A stretch of 64,000 nt of DNA. Source: Trichobilharzia regenti (taxonomy: Eukaryota; Platyhelminthes; Trematoda; Strigeidida; Schistosomatidae). The DNA is taken from assembly GCA_944472135.2 (NCBI GenBank), contig OX235263.1, forward strand, positions 13,189,517 to 13,253,516. The letters run 5' to 3'. This document shows positions 52,940-63,469 of this stretch, piece after piece. The notes below the pieces were generated by a model. The model was given only the letters and a program-made list of their open reading frames with translations. It was not told where the DNA came from and ran no database searches. How positions within the stretch are numbered: the first letter of the stretch is position 1; the number at the start of each line of letters is the position of its first letter. Both the position numbers and the translations under genes were made by a program.

Positions 52940-53445
52940 ATTAAATGGAGGACTTCATCATGAGCTGACATCAGTTACAGAACCACTGGAAAACCTACAC
53001 AGAGTACTGTACAGCTGTTTCGCCTTGGTTTGGGACTCTTCATCAGCACGCACCCACCAAGGTTCGAATCTGATGCTCACTAGTGACTGGCTCTATTCAG
53101 GCAGGTAGTTACCTACGGTTCTAGTGGGAGGCCATGACCAGCAGGCTACAGCAGGTTGAAGATGAGACAGCAACTCATCGAAGAAGACATTACGAAATAG
53201 TCGCGCTATGTCGTGAAATTGCAGAAGTTAGAATTCATGGGCCAGGGTATCGGTTCCCAGTGGCTTAATGGTCTACGAGCTCGCCTTGTAACCAGAAGGT
53301 CCTGGGTTCAGACAGTTGCTATGGGTGCGTGCTGATGAAGAGTCTCAAACTAGGACGAAACAGTTGCCAAGTTCTCCCAGGTTTTTCAATGGTTCTCTAA
53401 CTGATATCAGCTCATGATGAAATTCTCCATTAAACTAAATAAAAT
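52940..53445. mobile_element. Head-to-head pair of family H modules
   Basis: Minus module 52945-53110 (body GGACTTCATCATGAGCTGAC, ribozyme GATGAAGAGTCCC-AAACCAA-GGCGAAACAGCTG, box B GGTTCGAATCTG in reverse), central segment (GGTTGAAGATGAGACAGCAA, GTCGCGCTATGTCGTGAAAT), plus module 53255-53440 (CCCAGTGGCTTAATGGTC, TCCTGGGTTCAGAC, GATGAAGAGTCTC...GGACGAAACAG, TCTAACTGATATCAGCTC). Same subtype as 42470-42925. The core base before TGAAGA is A, not C. Confidence 0.85.
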
Positions 53446-54339
53446 TCCTACAAAACCAGTACTTGAATATTCTTATTAGTCTTTCTTTGCCCTGGTAAAT
53501 GGATACTTTTACTCTCGCATATATTTGATTACGTCAACTTCAAATTTAATCTCTCCTATTCAGGTATAATGTAATTTTGTTTGTCCCTATGTTCTCTGAT
53601 TTGAGATGAACTTAACATATGGTTGCTCCGTTTATTAGTTATTTCCCATATTACTCTGCTTTTGTCCTTATTACGTAACTTCCTTGGCATTGTATACAAA
53701 CATTTAGTTTCTCGTTTAAACCTGAACTTCCTAAGTATAAGCCAAATAAGTGTAATTTTCTGAACACTGTTTATTGAAGTTGCAGTCTCCTGTCAGCTGA
53801 AACCATGTAACATCTACAAGTTCTCCACGTAAGGTTATTCATTTCTTCAGGCCGTACGCAGATGATGGCATACCGATGAAATAAATAATGGAACCACCTT
53901 ATTCTGCACAAACAGCTACTGTTCTTGTTTTATTCAAAATATTATGTCTCTATAGAGTCTGAAGCAATACCGCTGTACAGTTTTTTTCGGATGTTAAAGG
54001 TGGAAACATTGTACATAACTTTCGTTTAAAACGATTCATTGTAAAATATACATAACTTCGGAGTACAGTCGAAAATACAGTGTGCTGCTCGACTCTTTGT
54101 CTTCTCACTGGTCCATACTGTCTACCCGCTTCACTACTAACTGCGCTGTATACTTTGCATTCTGCAGCAATCTCTTATCATTATCACTAGACTATTCTTC
54201 AACCGGTGCACAGCTTCTACTCCAGAAGTGAACGTTTCTGTGGATGATATAATTAATTTGTAGCAGCGAACTTTAACTTTATAACCAATTAACACATTAA
54301 CTCATATTACATATTACACATTAAAGTGAATCTACACAA
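53446..54339. other. Likely PLE untranslated DNA; no gene
   Basis: AT-rich. It follows a family H element and has the pyrimidine-rich style of PLE 3' regions, but I found no decisive match. Confidence 0.35.
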
Positions 54340-55240
54340 AAAAATTGAAGGATCTGGACTTTGCTGATGATATATGTCTGATTTCACACAAACTAAAAGA
54401 TATGCAAATGAAACGCAACAGGTCTGCAGAAGAAGCATGAAAGGTAGGACTTCACTTCAGGTGAACATAGAGAAAACATAGGCAATGAAGATTCCTGGTC
54501 AACAGCAACAACAAGAACAACAGACAATAATCAGAAAGCATAAATAGGAGAAATATGAAGGAAGTAACCTCCTCTACCTACCTACGTGGGAAGCATCATT
54601 TCAACCACAGGAGGACGGAACTGATGATGATGATATCAAAGCAGCGAGGATCGGGAAAGCAAGTCAAGCTTTCATTTCTCTCAAGTATGAGTGAAGGAGA
54701 TCAACACTCAGAACTTAGCATGCAGAAAATAAGATCCGGGTTTTCAACTCCAGTGTGAAGTCAGTGCTACTTGCCATACAGATCAGAAACTTGGCGCGTC
54801 ATGAAAAGCACGTTAAACAAACTACACACCTTCATCAACAGCTGTCTTTGTTCAGTACTTCGCTCAAGATTAGATGGCTCTCCAGAAAAGATCAGTAAAA
54901 GGGATCCCTGGTAATGAGCGAACTAACCCAGCAGGCACCGATTGTGCAACAAATCTGCAGGGGGAAATAGAAGTGGATTGGATTGGCCAAACAAACCATT
55001 AAGTGAGTGACATCATATACCAGGCCGCCGTCCAAGTAGAATCCGACTGAATGGGAAGCGGTGAGTTGGTTATCATTGAGAGAGTGGGGTGACATGTAGG
55101 AGGAGGTGATGTAAAGAGGAGATAAAATCATGTGGGCGCACGTGTAGCCAGGTGAAAACATTGGTAGAGAACAGAACGCAGTGAAGACGAGTTGCTGGCC
55201 CCCTATGTTCCTCTAGGAATTAAAGGAAACAATAATAATA
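54340..55240 (+). mobile_element. Decayed RTE copy, motif C to 3' end
   Basis: Plus strand: KDLDFADDICLISHKLKDMQ (54350-54410), LHFR-VNIEK region with an ACAGCAACAACAAGAACAAC run, VTSSTYL, RIGKASQAFISL, SVKSVLL-like, ending CCCCTATGTTCCTCTAGGAA and TTAAAGGAAACAATAATAAT. Frameshifts break it. Confidence 0.85.
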
Positions 55241-55285
55241 CACATTACTGTGTTTTTATAATATACTGTTACACTATCATTTCAC

Positions 55286-55567
55286 TAACTTGGATGTTTA
55301 TTCTATTATCTGTTCTGTAACCAAGGTCGCTATGAAGTCCCCTACATCTCTTCTCTTCCTTATAAGGAAGCACGCACTATGAAACCGATGTGGTATGATA
55401 GGTGTTATGACCTAGTAGCCCTCACAAACGAAACTAATTTAATTCCAAGTCAAAAAGTCAACCTCCGAGAAGAAGAAGATGATGAGATGTCAACTAGATG
55501 GCACTCACTATCCCAAACAACTGTTGCAATACTTGACAACGATGGCAAATATAAAGGTTTTCAGTGA
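55286..55567 (+). CDS. Candidate host exon, product unknown
   Basis: An open stretch from about 55289 to the stop at 55565, with the segment GRYEVPYISSLPYKEARTMK followed by PMWYDRCYDLVALTNETNLI and an acidic LREEEDDEMSTRW. Its composition is protein-like and it matches none of the transposon proteins here. A pyrimidine-rich run ending ACCAAG (about 55325) could be a 3' splice site and AAAG-GTTTTC near 55554 a weak 5' splice site. I do not recognise the family. It may equally be a chance frame or part of an unseen transposon. Confidence 0.3.
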
Positions 55568-56859
55568 CAGTAACAAACGCCATGCCTTCCTTGATCATAC
55601 TGTAGAATGAACTTGATTTGTCTGTTGGGATGCAAAACTGAGCAATGTCCTTGATGAACAATTGGAAAGATACATCTTAAAATTATCTCTGAGATACTAT
55701 TAGATTCTTCAAGAACAATAACTGCCTTCAGTAACGCCCGTGGTGACTGATATCCACTGAAAAGTAAGGTTTGCAATGAAATGAGAATACATCCCAACAA
55801 TTCAATCCAACATATATAAAGTACAAGAATTTTGTGAAAAATACAGACGATATACTGTTCGATGTATACAACAGTATAAAAACAGATAAAAAACAGTGAT
55901 GTCAGTTGGAATAATGTATCTATTCGCCTTATGTAAAGACTTCAGTATCGAGTGGATTTGGTCGACTAGTCTCTTATTTTCATACTTAACAACATTAGTA
56001 ACAATTAAAACAAAACAGGATTGTTACATGTTAATAAGAGAATTTATTTTATTCCTCTCAAAATATCACTTCGAAATTTTGCCATAGGAAATTAAAAGAA
56101 GTGGACTGGTCACTGATAAACTACTCTTTAGTGTTATCACGCAAGCGGTTTATTTTCAACCCTCAGTTGATCCACTCACTTAACCGGAAGTAAGTCATAA
56201 AAAAGAGATAAGGTAGGTTGTGAGGCTAAATACTCGCTCCCCCTATTTGAGAAGAACCTCAAACACTATCACCTCTACTGAAACATCAAGAAACAGCAAA
56301 GTCTATGGAACATATAAGGAGTGGAGAGAATCTCTGACATCCGGTCGAATTATTACTTTACTTGTACTAAAAAATAGGAATTTTGTAAGCCTTCAAATGT
56401 GTAGGGACAGAAATAAAACCAACATTAATATGCGAAGCAAAAAATGAAGCATTTCCATTATCAAGTATTGCATAAAGTAGAGATCCTTTGTTTAAAAAAT
56501 GCTAAATCTATCACTCATTTACGTGGTGGCTGAATAGAAAACACTCATAACCGTGTCTTCTAGTACCATCTGATAGAAATTTGGACATTCTGATCAATAG
56601 GCTATCATTTAGAATCCACTTGGAAACGAAGTCGTGATACCGCCTTCGAGTGTCACTCATTAAATAAAATATTATTCCACCATTTTAAGGCTAACTATTT
56701 GATTTCAGTTTGCCTAATATCAAAGAAATGTTTAGTCTTCTGTCATCGACTATCCAACCGTAGCGGTCTGATTTCAGAGGGATTGGTGTCATAGTAGCCC
56801 GAACTTTCATAGGTATTTTTTTCAGTATGAGTAAAACGTTTGAGCATTGTATTATTATA
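55568..56859. other. No recognisable feature
   Basis: AT-rich. Next to the RTE 3' end the phrase TATGAGTAAAACGTTTGAGC is close to the reverse of a segment at 28945-28975 and to the loop of the palindrome near 60705, so the RTE seems to have landed in a repeat of that family. Confidence 0.4.
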
Positions 56860-59800
56860 TTATTATTATTGTATCCTTTAGTTCCTAGAGGAACATAGGG
56901 CTTCAGCTGCGCACCTCCATTGACTTCGGTTTTCTGACAACTTTTTCACCCTGCTCCAGGTCTGCCCACATGCTTTCATCTCCTCTTCACATGACCTCCT
57001 CCAAGTCACCCTTGGACGACCAACTCGCCGCCTCCCTTTCGGGTTCCACTCGAGGGCTTGTCTAGTGATGTCACTTGATGGTTTCCTCAGCGTATGGCCA
57101 ATCCATCTCCATTTCTTTCTGCCTATTTGTTTCACAATCGGTTCCTGATTGGTTCGCTCCCAGAGATCCCTGTTGCTGATCTTTTCTGGCCATCTGATCT
57201 TGAGTATTGAGCGGAGACAGTTGTTAATGAAGGTTTGAAGTTTGTTTGAGATGCTCTTTATGACTCGCCAAGTCTCTGATCCGTATAGTAGCACTGACTT
57301 CACATTGGAGTTGAAAATCCGGATCTTATTTTTGATGCTGAGTGCTGTTGACCTCCACACAGATTTGAGAGTAATGAAAGCTTGTCTTGCTTTTCCGATT
57401 CTGGCTTTGATGTCCTCGTCAGTTCCGCCTGTAGTTGAGACGATGCTTCCCAGGTAGGTGAAGGAGGTTGTTTCTTTCAGGTTCTTCCCATTTATGCTTA
57501 TTGTTGTCTGTTGTTGTTGTTGTTGTTGATGTTGGCTAGGAATCTTCATTATCTCTGTTTTATCTATGTTCACGTGAAGTCCTATCTTTGATGCTTCTTC
57601 TGCCAACTTGTTACTTTTCACTTGCATATCTTCCAGTTTATGGGAAATCAGACATATATCATCGGCGAAATCCAGATCCTCCAAGTCTTTTGTGTCAGTC
57701 CATTTTATGCCTGTTCCCTCGTTGGTTGCCGTTGTCTGTCGCATTATCCAATCAATTGCAATCAGGAAGATCATTGGTGATAGTAGACAGCCTTGCCTCA
57801 CTCCCGTCCTCACTTCGAAGGCTTCCGTAAGTTTCCCGTTGTGGATTACTTGGCATGCAGCATTGTCGTATAACTGTTGGATGAGGTGTATAATTGTCGA
57901 TGGGACCCCGTAGTAGCGAAGTAGTTTCCAAATGACCTCTCGATCGACGCTGTCGAAGGCCTTTTCAAAGTCGATGAAGTTGAGATAGAGAGGTGACTGC
58001 CATTCCAAGCTTTGTTCAATGATGATCCGTAGAGTGGCGATTTGATCAATACATGATTTGTTTCTCCTGAATCCAGCCTGTTCCGGACGAAGTTTTTCAT
58101 CTAGGGCTTGTTTGATTCTCTCCAGGATGATGCGACTTAGTATCTTGCTTGGAATGGACAGAAGCATAATTCCACGCCAGTTTTTACATTGACTTAAGTC
58201 TCCTTTCTTTGGAAGTTTGAATAAGTAACTGTTCTTCCAATCCTCGGGTACTTTGCCCTCTTTCCACACCTTCTCCAGTAGTGGTGTCATCAAGTCCGCT
58301 GTTGTCTCTGGGTCTATTTTCAAAGCCTCTGCTGGGATTCCATCTGGTCCCGGTGTTTTCCCAGCTTTAAGCATCTTGATTGCATTCAGGACTTCTGATT
58401 TCGTCGGGGGGTCAGTGTTCACTGGTAGTTCTGCTTCCGTTGTTGGTATTGCTGGACGTGTTGTAGGTGGCGGACGATTTAGAAGTCTTTTGAAGTGTTC
58501 AACCCAGTGCTTTCTCTGTTCCACCTCTTTGGTGATTGACTTTCCATTGTCGTCCTTTATTGGCTTAATCTGTGTCGAACGTTTGCCCGAAAGGTTCCTA
58601 GTTGTTTGGTAGAGTGTGGCGAGGTCTCCTTTGCCTGCAGCTTGTTCTGCTTCGTTTGCCATGGTTTCATAATATTTTCTTTTGTCTTCCCTGGCACTTT
58701 TCTTCACTCTTTTGTTCAGTGTATTGTAGCTTGCATTCAGCTCCTGTTTTTGTTGCTCGTCAGTGCACTGGATAATCTTTTGCTTCACTGTCCTTCTCTC
58801 TTCTATTAGTTTCCAAGTGTCCGTAGTGAGCCACTGTTTGTCCTGTCTCTTTTTTCTGCCTAGAATTTCTATGCAGGTTTGGCTCCACACCGTTTTCAAG
58901 TTGTTCCAGTGCTTTTCGACGCTGACCTTTTCGCTGGTGTTGATTTGTGTCTCGGCTTTGTCCTTTATGCTTGCAATGAAGATGTCCTTTGTAGCCTGGT
59001 CCTTCAGCTTTTGAGTGTTGAACTTGGCTTGTGGTCTATCTGCAGCTCCTGATTCCCTGAAAGCTTTTAATTTGATTTGGATTGTCCCTTGTACGAGATA
59101 GTGGTCTGAGCCAACGTCTGCTCCTCTTCTTGCTTTTGTGTCCAGTAGGCTGCGCCTCCACTTCCTTGAGATTGAGATGAAGTCGATTTGGTTTTTGGTT
59201 TGCCCGTCTGGTGACACCCATGTAGCCTTGTGGATATCTTTGTGCTTGTATACACTGCCACCAATCACCAGTTCGTTGAAGGCGCAGAAGTCGGCGAAGA
59301 GTTCTCCGTTTTCATTCATTTCTCCTAGAGCTTCTCTACCCATGATGAGTTCCCTTCCTGTATTGTCTGGTCCCAGTTTGGCGTTCATGTCTCCCATTAG
59401 TATTTTCATGTCGCCAGCTGGAGTATTGTCCATTGTTGCCTGTAGTTGCCTGTAGAATTCTTCTTTCTTCTCGAGGTCTGCGTTGTTTGTGGGTGCATAA
59501 CATTGTATGATTGACACTTTCCTTCCTTTGGAGTTGAACCTGGCGGTCATTATCCTGGACGAAATCGCCTCCCATTGTATCAGGGCTTTCGTTGCCGTTG
59601 GTGACATCATGATAGCCACGCCCTCGGTGTGCGTGTGGTTATCTTCTGGGTGACCGGAGTAGATCACTGACTCACCTGTTGACAATTTGGTGAGTCCACT
59701 CCCATTCCATCTGCTCTCACATATTCCCAGCACTTGTATTCCGTATCTTTTCATCTCGTTGGCGATCTGGGCAGCTTTCCAGTCTCGTACATAGTTCGGA

Positions 59801-59908
59801 CGTTCCATGTTCCTACACAGACTTTTTCTTTTGGTGCAAAGAGGTTCATAGCTGAAGGTTCTGTAGCAATTTTGTTTACAGGGTGGGGTTGCTAGCCTCA
59901 CGCCTGAG
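56860..59908 (-). mobile_element. Near full-length RTE-clade (SR2-like) LINE
   Basis: Minus-strand element: 5' end about 59905 (GCGTGAGGCTAGCAACCCC), endonuclease-RT frame, very short 3' untranslated region and an ATT-type repeat tail (56848-56875). Short trinucleotide tails and a single ORF with endonuclease then RT are RTE traits. About 99 percent identical by eye to 36095-37713 over their shared part. No clear target duplication was found, and the 5' end may be slightly truncated. Confidence 0.9.
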
Positions 59909-59949
59909 AAAAGAATGATTACATTAAGTAAAAGTTTAGAGAGAAGCAA
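56878..59949 (-). CDS. RTE endonuclease-reverse transcriptase (1023 codons)
   Basis: Apurinic-type endonuclease: GICESRW (residues 75-81, catalytic Glu), QCYAPT (149-154), GDMNAKLG (186-193), and SDH (281-283). Reverse transcriptase: GPDGIPAEAL (534-543), FRRNKSC (627-633), NFIDFEKAFDSVDRE (657-671, motif A), GVRQGCLLSP (716-725, motif B), DFADDICLIS (760-769, motif C). C-terminal segment with TSFTYLGSIVS and RWIGHTLRK. Residues 1-57 are not the true N-terminus: the real start (ATG at 59849) lies in another frame that encodes the TWNVRTMYETGK motif with the catalytic Asn, and a one-base loss near 59775 separates it from the rest. The remaining frame has no stop, which indicates recent activity. 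Confidence 0.9.
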   Translation of the reverse strand: MLLSKLLLNVIILFSGVRLATPPCKQNCYRTFSYEPLCTKRKSLCRNMERPNYVRDWKAAQIANEMKRYGIQVLGICESRWNGSGLTKLSTGESVIYSGHPEDNHTHTEGVAIMMSPTATKALIQWEAISSRIMTARFNSKGRKVSIIQCYAPTNNADLEKKEEFYRQLQATMDNTPAGDMKILMGDMNAKLGPDNTGRELIMGREALGEMNENGELFADFCAFNELVIGGSVYKHKDIHKATWVSPDGQTKNQIDFISISRKWRRSLLDTKARRGADVGSDHYLVQGTIQIKLKAFRESGAADRPQAKFNTQKLKDQATKDIFIASIKDKAETQINTSEKVSVEKHWNNLKTVWSQTCIEILGRKKRQDKQWLTTDTWKLIEERRTVKQKIIQCTDEQQKQELNASYNTLNKRVKKSAREDKRKYYETMANEAEQAAGKGDLATLYQTTRNLSGKRSTQIKPIKDDNGKSITKEVEQRKHWVEHFKRLLNRPPPTTRPAIPTTEAELPVNTDPPTKSEVLNAIKMLKAGKTPGPDGIPAEALKIDPETTADLMTPLLEKVWKEGKVPEDWKNSYLFKLPKKGDLSQCKNWRGIMLLSIPSKILSRIILERIKQALDEKLRPEQAGFRRNKSCIDQIATLRIIIEQSLEWQSPLYLNFIDFEKAFDSVDREVIWKLLRYYGVPSTIIHLIQQLYDNAACQVIHNGKLTEAFEVRTGVRQGCLLSPMIFLIAIDWIMRQTTATNEGTGIKWTDTKDLEDLDFADDICLISHKLEDMQVKSNKLAEEASKIGLHVNIDKTEIMKIPSQHQQQQQQQTTISINGKNLKETTSFTYLGSIVSTTGGTDEDIKARIGKARQAFITLKSVWRSTALSIKNKIRIFNSNVKSVLLYGSETWRVIKSISNKLQTFINNCLRSILKIRWPEKISNRDLWERTNQEPIVKQIGRKKWRWIGHTLRKPSSDITRQALEWNPKGRRRVGRPRVTWRRSCEEEMKACGQTWSRVKKLSENRSQWRCAAEALCSSRN

Positions 59950-60357
59950 CTTTTTGGGTTGCTCCCCTCAAAATCAGAAAATAACGGACAAACAATGAGA
60001 ACAACATCAACAAAGGAAACAGTTCACAGAAAAAAGGGCAAAAAGCGACGACAACTATACAATAAGACAACATGCAATATAGTTCAGTACAGTTAACTAA
60101 AATGATATCTTAACCATAAACTCACTGACTTGGAGCAACTTGAACATATAAATCCAACAATATATACAATTATAGATGTGTTTATGTTTAAAAATTCCAC
60201 AAATCCAAATAGTTAGTTATATGTATTATCTGTCAATAAAATTGTATACTTATATTCAGTGTTCGGAAGGTAAATAATTGTGATAGTTTCCGCAAACTCT
60301 TGGCATAAAAATTTACAGAAATTAGAGTTTTTATTAATCTTGAGCAATGTGGATTAG
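59909..60357. other. 5' flank of the RTE; no gene
   Basis: Unassigned AT-rich DNA. On the minus strand the element is preceded by ATTCTTTTCTCAG, which looks like a 3' splice site but may be chance. Confidence 0.4.
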
Positions 60358-61067
60358 ATCTGAGGTTGTAATGAGAAATCGTGACCAGTAGGGTGCAGCA
60401 GGTTGGGTGTGAGGACAAATACTCGCTGAAGACATTGGCTAGCTGTCACGCTATTTCGTGAATTGGCAGAAGTTAGAATTCATGGACTGGCCATTGGATC
60501 GGGTCACAGTGGCTTAATGGTTTCCCAATAGTTCTATAAGTGATGTCAGTTCATGATCATTTCTGTAAATATATTGATTTATTTGAAAAACAGTTCCAAC
60601 AGTGGTGTGAACACGGGCAGTATTTTGCTCGAAATATTGCCAATAACAAAACTTATCATTGTGTGTAAACTATTGAAATATAATTGTGCCTTTATTTGAT
60701 CTAATTTGAGCATTGTGGATTAGATCAAATAAAGGCACAATTATATTTCAATAGTTTACACACAATGATAAGTTTTGTTATTGGTAATATTTCGAGCAAA
60801 ATTACTGCCCGTGTTCACACCACTGTTGGAACTGTTTTTCAAATAAATCAATATATTTACAGAAATGATCATGAACTGACATCCCTTATAGAACTATTGG
60901 GAAACCATTAAGCCACTGTGACCCGATCCAATGGCCATTCCATGAATTCTAACTTCTGCCAATTCACGAAATAGCGCGACAGCTAGCCAATGTCTTCAAC
61001 GAGTATTTGTCCTCACACCCAACCTGCTGCACCCTACTGGTCACGATTTTTCATTACAACCTCAGAT
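60358..61067. repeat. Large near-perfect palindrome
   Basis: Arms 60358-60704 and 60720-61067 are reverse complements at about 98 percent, with a 15-nt loop (TTTGAGCATTGTGGA). I count roughly six substitutions and one indel. Each arm carries the central segment of family H, its box A (CAGTGGCTTAATGG) and body, with the box B and hammerhead deleted at the same place, plus a segment with TTTGATCTAA shared with PLE copy 2. Identical deletion points in both arms mean one arm was copied from the other. Confidence 0.95.
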
Positions 61068-61084
61068 AACTACCTAACTGAATA

Positions 61085-61690
61085 GGGTGAGTCGCTAGTG
61101 AGCATCTCATCGATATCTAAGTGTTGGTTTGTAGGGATTTGGTTGATTGGTTAGAGGATTTCATCATGAGCTGACATTGGTTAGAGAACCATTGGAAAAC
61201 CTGGGAGTACTGGACAGCTTATTAGTCAGCTCAGTTTGGAACTCTTAATCAGAAGGTGCGAATGACTTCATCAATAGGGATCGGACCTAGCACCTTAAGG
61301 CAACAAGGAGAGCTCGCTGACTGTTCAGACAATGGGACGGAATTCAGTGGCTCGTGTATCATAAGTCCTGTCAGTTCATGCGTTTTCGCACCACAGTCAG
61401 TCAACACTAAAGATGAATATTCGCACTCCCAACCTGTTGGACCTCACCGGTCATAACTTCTCACTAAAGCCTTAGTCAACATGATCCTGAATCAGACCAC
61501 ATGCTTCATTGGAATTCTCCCTATTTTTAGGTGATATTTGAGGTCGCCTAATAACTTGAAGGTTATGTTTTCGATCCCAGCTGGTGTGACTGGTGCTTAC
61601 TTCCGAAGAGTTCAAAACTAGGACGAAGTAACTGTGCATTACCCCCTGGTTTTCAACGGCCTTTTTGACTTATATCGAACTTGAAACAAA
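61085..61690. mobile_element. Two decayed family H modules
   Basis: Minus module 61085-61290 (GAGCATCTCATCGATATCTA, GATTTCATCATGAGCTGACA, ribozyme relic with CAGTTTGGAACTCTTAATCAG) and plus relic 61525-61690 (box B-like TTTTCGATCCCAGC, CGAAGAGTTCAAAACTAGGAC, GAAGTAACTG). Probably once a head-to-head pair, since eroded. Neither core fits the hammerhead consensus. Confidence 0.6.
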
Positions 61691-62094
61691 TGGATGCATG
61701 CTGGATTTATTAAGCAGTGATAAAGTCACATAACTGAAAGGTCAAGTATCAAGTCAACAAGAATATGAAGGGGTGATAAGGTCTTCGAAAACAGTCATTC
61801 ACTCTTAAAGTTACCAGAAGAGACGAGTATTACACTCATGGACAACAGCTGAAACTCATACTGAGGTTAGAGCTGACGATGCTGTCTGGAAAGACATTCA
61901 ACACTTCAGAGTCACACAGAACAATTCAGAAAACAAACCAAAATAAATACATGCTTTTTTGATTGGACAGTAATCAGTAACTAGTGTAATGTATCTAGTC
62001 CTATCTTTGATGAAGACTGGATTTTATCAGTCATGAAATGCCCATAATGCCGCTCGGTGGCTCGCCATCAAGGTGCACTGTGAACCGTTGGTAT

Positions 62095-62265
62095 TAGACA
62101 GTTGAAGGTAAACAGCAGGAAGCCCTACCTGATATAGGTTTCTTGCTAGTTGGCACTCATGGGTCAGCGAGGCATATCTGCATCCTTGAAGGAGCCTATT
62201 TCCCCTCTGAGATTCAAACCTGCAGCACTCAATACTGCACTCAGAGACATTAACACTGAGCTATG
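62095..62265 (-). mobile_element. Family C tRNA-hammerhead module
   Basis: Minus strand: head ATAGCTCAGTGTTAATGTC, box B AGGTTTGAATCTC, GCAGATATGCCTCG, damaged core CTGACCCATGAGTGCC, CAACTAGCAAGAAAC. Four extra bases interrupt the core. Confidence 0.7.
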
Positions 62266-62274
62266 CGAGCGCTC

Positions 62275-62405
62275 TGACTGAATCACTTAATGATATGGGT
62301 TCGATACTCGAAAGGGAAATGGGCTCTTTCAAGGTTGCAGATATGCCTTGTTGACTCGTGAGTGCCGACTAGCAAGAAACCTAGGGCTTCCTGTTGACTG
62401 CTTCC
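62275..62405 (+). mobile_element. Family C tRNA-hammerhead module
   Basis: Head CTGAATCACTTAATGATATG, box B GGGTTCGATACTC, GCAGATATGCCTTG, TTGACTCGTGAGTGCC, CGACTAGCAAGAAACC, GCTTCCTGTTGACTGC. Pairs head-to-head with the module at 62095. The same four-base insertion type in the core is present in both arms. Confidence 0.7.
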
Positions 62406-62939
62406 AACCATCTAATAAACGCATGCCCCAATCACTACTGCTCTAATTATCAATACTTTGTATGGATCAAATTACCAGTTCACATCACAAAACAAGTTAC
62501 CGCTGTAATAGCAGAAATTCACAGTTTGTAAACTTCCTTATATACTTCACATTTAATTGCTGTTTTACTGAATATCAGTAGTTCAGAAATGACGATCGAT
62601 AATCGAGGTATTCTCTTATCCAAATTAGGACACTTTATGCAGTAGATTATAAACTACCACACTTAATAGAAAGATTATTTTGATCGGAACTTTGAACAAG
62701 ACAGCCACGAGTGCTCATCATGTCATAAGAAGCGACAAAGCATAAGAAGTAAAATGTATTAGTCTGCTTGACATTGATACTCTCTTCAGTTAGGGCAATT
62801 AAATTTGGGTACAACACCTTACAATTCAAGCGTCTTTCCATTATGTGATCCTCTTAAAATTATAGGTAAGTTTAACCTAAAACTAATGACTGGATCTCTG
62901 GTGTATTGGACAATGGATAAAACTGGAATCAAAACCTGA

Positions 62940-63020
62940 GTTGTTACATAATTTGAACCAGTAGCCTTTGGAGCACAAGTCCAATACCGAATCAACTGAG
63001 CTAAGGCCCTCAGACGCTAA
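62940..63020 (-). tRNA. tRNA-like pseudogene or SINE head
   Basis: Minus strand: GGGCCTTAGCTCAGTTGATT (acceptor and D arm), TTGGA-CTTGTGC-TCCAA (a perfect 5-bp anticodon stem with a 7-nt loop; anticodon position TGT, Thr-type), then CTACTGGTTCAAAT (T arm, 3' stem not matching). The acceptor stem does not close, so it is not a working tRNA. It may be the head of a SINE family with no other copy here. Confidence 0.4.
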
Positions 63021-63469
63021 TCAGCAAATTTAGTAAAATAACTTCTATTGACTGTTGTGCAATCTTATAACGAAGTGTTACTGATTTGTGATGGCCGTCT
63101 AAATAAGTTGAAATGAGCCTCCAGAAACGATACTCCAATCAAGTGATCACCTAAAACTATTCCTCACACTGAGATTGACATAAAAGTTACATTTAAATGC
63201 TACAATCCTTTGATTTTCCCAAAATACAGGCTATATAGTTTATGAATCCTCGGAAATTCAAGCCAAAAGTACACCAATCAAAGACTATCCAATCCAGTTA
63301 TCAGGTTAGTGGGTTTAGCGAATCATTGATTCACGCCTACAAACGATGAGTTGTTCATCCTAACACTTTCCTTCTTCAAAATAGGCTTTCAGTCAGGTAA
63401 TCACTGGAAGGTATTCTTAGGCATGTGCGCTCTCCATCTATGGTATATCTATGGTATGATCTGGTTAGC

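Noticed and set aside
57608..57913. 101-codon plus-strand frame also found at 36845-37150
   Set aside because: Antisense of the RTE reverse transcriptase motif region. Identical in both because the two RTE copies are nearly identical.
59885..59949. First 57 residues of the long RTE frame as a signal peptide (hydrophobic MLLSKLLLNVIILFSG)
   Set aside because: The hydrophobic start comes from flanking and 5' untranslated sequence read in the wrong frame. The canonical endonuclease start lies in another frame.
60358..61067. Palindrome as two independent insertions in opposite orientation
   Set aside because: Both arms have the same internal deletion and the same flanking segments, which needs a common copy.
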